Positions 60,252-64,000 of a stretch of 64,000 nucleotides of DNA are shown piece by piece. The position numbers and the translations under genes were made by a program. The stretch spans positions 21,856,345 through 21,920,344 of the forward strand of contig OW203762.1 in the NCBI GenBank assembly GCA_934045905.1, read 5' to 3'. Origin of the DNA: Leuctra nigra (taxonomy: Eukaryota; Arthropoda; Insecta; Plecoptera; Leuctridae). The notes beneath the pieces are model-generated. The model was given only the letters and a program-made list of their open reading frames with translations, was not told the DNA's origin and did not search any database. Each line of letters begins with the position of its first letter. Position 1 is the first letter of the stretch.

Positions 60252-60573
60252 TCCTACTTCTGCCACCATTTGTGTAATCTTATTCAATGCTTTTTTTTCG
60301 TCAAATTGCTTTTAAACTTTCTTTTCATGATATTTAAGCTGAAGCTGTGCAATATTCTAAACAAATTTCATCAACTGAAACTGAACACTAGGAAATTATA
60401 TCAATTATTTAACAACATTGTACGCACATTTTACATTACATATTATTTTCATACTATTAATTGTTAATTGAATGCTCACGTACATTTAACGAAATATATT
60501 TATTTATGTTGCAATTATAAAAGTTCAATCGATATCAACAAAAAATCCCACATCTGTCACCATTTGTAGTTTT
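60252..60573 (+). repeat. Two direct copies of the CACCATTTGTAG core
   Basis: ATCCTACTTCTGCCACCATTTG (from about 60251) and ATCCCACATCTGTCACCATTTG then TAG (from about 60545) lie in the same orientation about 294 bp apart. The AT-rich DNA between them shows no tandem units. They may be the ends of an unrecognised element or stray monomers of the minisatellite family. Confidence 0.5.
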
Positions 60574-62799
60574 ACAAGATGAGTTAAGTTTTTTATTAGT
60601 GGTAGAAGTTTTCCATCTTCGCTTCACTCACCCTGTATTAACTATTATAATCCTGACAAATTAATTGCTTTTATTGCATGCAGAGTAAGCTAAGAATGCA
60701 TGTACCTACACGAAAATGATAATTTTCACATTATTTAACGCATTCATGCAATAAAGTACCGCACGATAAATTTGACAAATGTACTAATATTTCCCCCGTG
60801 TTCTTGATATTTTCTTGTTCATGTACACTTATTATTACAAATGCCCTTTACGTGCCCAGTATTTTGCTACTATATTCCGCTATCGGGTAAATTGCAACAA
60901 TGTGATAATTTTGCTTTCTTCCGGAAGCTAGATATGGACACAATAATATTATACGTACCTGCTCAGTATGCGGCTGCGGTGTATTTTTGTAACACACCAA
61001 CAGCTGGCGTGCAATAATGTAGCGTATTACCGTAGATTTTAGAACACGGTATTACCAACTACATTGCATGCAAAGTTCACATACTTTTGAGCTAAAACCG
61101 ATATTTACGATCATTTAAAGTTCTGTTTGGCTGTTCCAGTGATTTGATTTAGAGTTATATAATCCAGATGAAATCTGAAGCTGGTAATATTGGTTCTATA
61201 ACTGTCAAAATTAGTATCCATAATCTTTCATATAAGCTTAAATTATACAGACCAATTTTTTTAATCATGACTGAAGATAAAATCTTAAGCTAAACTTTAA
61301 ACTAATTAGGATCAGGTTTTCAATACTCTGCTAAATTACAGATGATTAGGACTATATTGCCATTGCACATCCAATTACATATCTTGAACTACTTTTTAGC
61401 ATTGTATTGAACAACTTGCTCTATATTTAACGTGTGTATTTAAATTTAACCGACATTATACAAGTATAATGTTGTTTTCACTTAAAATCTTCATTTCAGA
61501 TTATTCAATTATTGCTCTCATGTTACTTTTCAATTTGTTATATTGTGCCTATATTCATGTACTACTGGCATTTATCCCTCCCATGCGACTGGGAACATTG
61601 GCTAATGAAAAGTATTCCAATCCCGCCGCGTTTTGATTGTTCTTGTATCGACATTGCGGATGGAATCATTTTAGCGAGTGCTGCGCATCAAGAGGCGTAA
61701 TGAATTGGATCGCTGGCTGCATTGTTGTCGGGAGATGAATCCCACGGGTGGTCCACACCTCGGAGATACGTTAATTTCATTAGACGAGGTTTTAATTACA
61801 TTACCTAGATATCATGTCTACCCCCCCCCCCCTCGCTGTATGCAGCTGGTGACATGTCATTTCCACATATCAAATAGAAGTAATTAATAATAAACAGGTG
61901 TGTGCAGATCTCCGTATTTATGATGATACGGAATATTTCGTAATTCAACTAATTTTCCTAAGTGGCATTTGACTGACATATTCCAGTTCAAGTGCACAAT
62001 TTAATTCTGAATTGGAAATGAACCAGAATAGGCGGTGTCCAAAGATGTAGGCACATATTGGAAACTGTCTCACGTCCTTGGATTGGACTAGACTCACTTC
62101 ATTTGATTAGGAAAATAATTGTCCAGATTTATATTCATATTATATGGAATTCTTCTTTTGTTAATAGAAACTAGATCAACACTCACAATCTACTTTGAAA
62201 ATTGGTCATTTTCATTTTAAACTCGGGTTTGTGACTGAGAAAATACTCAGATTAGTTGATATTTTGTGTAATTTGGATACTTTTTTGATCAGCCACTAAG
62301 TAAACATCGACTACCATTCAGGCAGGAAAAACTGAGCTCTAAACAACATGTGAAATGAGATCAGCAATCAGCAATGGGTTTCATCATGTGTTCATGTTTG
62401 ACAACTAATCGTGCGCTTTCTTCAGATTTAGATAATTCGTATTTGGCGACTATAGAAACTCATATGTCCAGTGTTTCAATTCGTTTTACGTCCTAATAGT
62501 TTGAAACCCTTCTTCGTGCGCCGCCGAATAACTCCGCCTGTCTCCTGTATATTCTGTCGCTCGACGCCGCGTTCTGTTATCGGGCGTCGTCGTCGCGTGT
62601 GTGCAGCGCCGCGACGTCATTGGCCGTTGCAAATCTCCGCGATATTTCACGCTGAGCCGCGCAGTTTCTAAATCGCAATGGCGGAATATTCGCGGTGAAA
62701 TCGCCCGCATCTATCTCGCGGGGTCTTTCAGACGGCCGACGCACGGCTATGTGTTCGGAGGCTTAGTGAATGCGTGCCGCAGATGAAATACGCCCGTTG
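60574..62799. other. Non-coding stretch ending in a CpG-rich patch
   Basis: Contains a hairpin at 61011-61067 and a C10-11 run at about 61822. The last 300 bases (about 62500-62790) are rich in CG dinucleotides (CGTCGTCGTCGCG, GCCGCGACGTCATTGGC) and run straight into the 16-bp array. No gene supported. Confidence 0.5.
61011..61067. other. Imperfect hairpin of about 57 bases
   Basis: GCAATAATGTAGCGTATTACCGT (61011-61033) pairs with the segment 61046-61067 (ACGGTATTACCAACTACATTGC), apart from one bulged A and a short internal mismatch. The loop has 12 bases. No RNA family recognised. Confidence 0.45.
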
Positions 62800-63007
62800 A
62801 TCCCGCAGCCCGCTGATCCCGCAGCCCGCTGATCCCGCAGCCCGCTGATCCCGCAGCCCGCTGATCCCGCAGCCCGCTGATCCCGCAGCCCGCTGATCCC
62901 GCAGCCCGCTGATCCCGCAGCCCGCTGATCCCGCAGCCCGCTGATCCCGCAGCCCGCTGATCCCGCAGCCCGCTGATCCCGCAGCCCGCTGATCCCGCAG
63001 CCCGATG
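62800..63007. repeat. Perfect minisatellite: 13 units of 16 bp
   Basis: ATCCCGCAGCCCGCTG starts at 62800 and every 16 bp to 62992, thirteen times. The first eleven or so copies look identical; only the edges vary (GTTG before the first, CCCGATG after the last). Because 16 is not a multiple of 3, all frames cycle; the minus strand reads a repeating SGLRDQRAAGSAGCGI peptide of 16 residues with no stop. It is GC-rich and abuts a CpG-rich patch. Low divergence means recent expansion. Confidence 0.95.
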
Positions 63008-64000
63008 AAGGGAGAAGTTTAACGATGTGTGAGCATTTTCGGGTTTTCTGGGAGTGATTATTGATCAGATGGCATTTGTGACTGATTTGTTGATATTTCA
63101 TGTCATTTGGATACATATTTTTATAGGCCACTAAGTAATTGTGTGTTGCTTTTCACGTATTTTCTCGATATATTTTCATGTGTTTGAGAAATTATACTTT
63201 TCCGATTTTCCACTTGCAACTGGGCGATTTTTAGGGATCCTTTGTCATGTCCGTTATTATATATGTTAGAGTTGTTGATATTTTAACAGGTATATTTGCC
63301 ATTCATTAATTTGGTATATCAATAGTATCGGTATCAAAGCAAAAAGCTTTATACATAGACTTTTTATTTGTACGAATCAATTTTTTTTGTAAAATATAAT
63401 AGTCAAGTAGCTGATTATTTATTTATTTTATAGTGGGTCAAATTTCAGGACGTAGAAGCAAAATATCATGGATGTAGTCACAGGCCTCATCATGTTATAA
63501 TAATGTTTCCAGATAGTAGGGATTTTCTTGTTGAATTGTGTTCATGGCTGAACTAAGTACACTGCACGTCCCTGGCTAGTTCAACATGGGCCTCCCATGT
63601 CACACAACATGGGCTCCCAAAGTTCACGTGGTGACCCATGAATTAATTAAAACTTCCACTCGAAGTTGACCAAGGTTGTACTCAAAGAATTCGGGTGGAA
63701 AAGTTTCTCCAACTTCATTTTCTCTCTCTCTCTCGTGAGGCCCTAGGATAAGCTTTTCCCCTGCAGCTTCGTTTTCTTTTATATCTTGCTCAGCTTATTT
63801 GGCCATTAGAATGCTTAGCGAGCCCGAAATGTATAATCTTGCATGTTCTATTTGCCTTGGCATTTATTTCCCACAACCCAGCCGTGTTATGATTTCAGGT
63901 GAGCCTCAGAAGTTCATGTTAGGTATTCCAAGAATATAAATCCTTGGGCTAGATTCACAAAGGAGTATAGCGCTATCCGAAAAACTTTTGTGTAAGCTTT
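63008..64000. other. Non-coding, AT-rich
   Basis: No gene seen. A CT tract lies at 63721-63734. GATTTCAG|GTGAGC at 63891-63904 juxtaposes a 3' splice site with a 5' splice site (cut 63898/63899), a weaker relative of the sites at 11193 and 39877. Confidence 0.45.

Overview
This window looks like nuclear DNA of a eukaryote. It is AT-rich and contains no protein-coding gene I can support. It holds a tRNA-derived SINE with a poly(A) tail and target-site duplication, two hAT-type MITEs with 8-bp duplications, a nested cluster of Helitron/Helentron-like elements ending in hairpin plus CTAG, several foldback elements, a non-LTR retrotransposon remnant, and four sizeable tandem arrays. The SINE, the Helentron-like family and the GA/CT tracts fit an arthropod, perhaps an insect with a large genome. 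That is an inference; no marker gene is present to test it. A run of exactly 200 N at 26652-26851 shows this is a scaffold with placeholder gaps.

Layout. Positions 1-13 kb are mostly unique non-coding DNA, with a CpG-rich satellite of 61/81-bp units at 1.72-2.33 kb, five GA/CT tracts between 7.5 and 12.3 kb, and a CAG|GTAAGT site at 11193. Positions 13-23.5 kb are unique DNA with a SINE fragment, an inverted pair of a recurring minisatellite core, and a 289-bp hAT MITE. An array of about 30 units of 42 bp fills 23.55-24.79 kb. The N gap and an almost perfect 149-bp inverted repeat lie at 26.65-27.22 kb, followed by about 850 bp of transposon-like sequence. Positions 28-35.7 kb are largely unique, with three foldback or hairpin structures. 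Positions 35.76-38.85 kb hold three Helentron-like copies of about 1 kb, one of them inserted in reverse inside another. A LINE tail follows at 39.0-39.2 kb and a second CAG|GTAAGT site at 39877. An array of about 25 units of ~31 bp lies at 44.27-45.02 kb. Positions 45.8-49.5 kb are packed with mobile elements (TTAA foldback, asymmetric foldback, hAT MITE, two Helentron-like 3' ends). Positions 49.5-64 kb are mostly unique, with a complete SINE at 57.04-57.31 kb, a (TGAT)n tract, and a perfect 13 x 16-bp array at 62.80-63.0 kb.

What it may be doing. The most biologically suggestive signal is a pair of juxtaposed 3'/5' splice sites (CAG|GTAAGT) on the + strand, 28.7 kb apart, plus a weaker third at 63899. 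This is the form of recursive-splicing ratchet points found in very long introns. Together with the lack of exons, it suggests the window may lie inside one large + strand intron. A second theme is a recurring core, roughly CTGCCACCATTTGTAG, which links two minisatellites of different period with isolated copies and foldbacks across the window. No new multi-gene system is visible.
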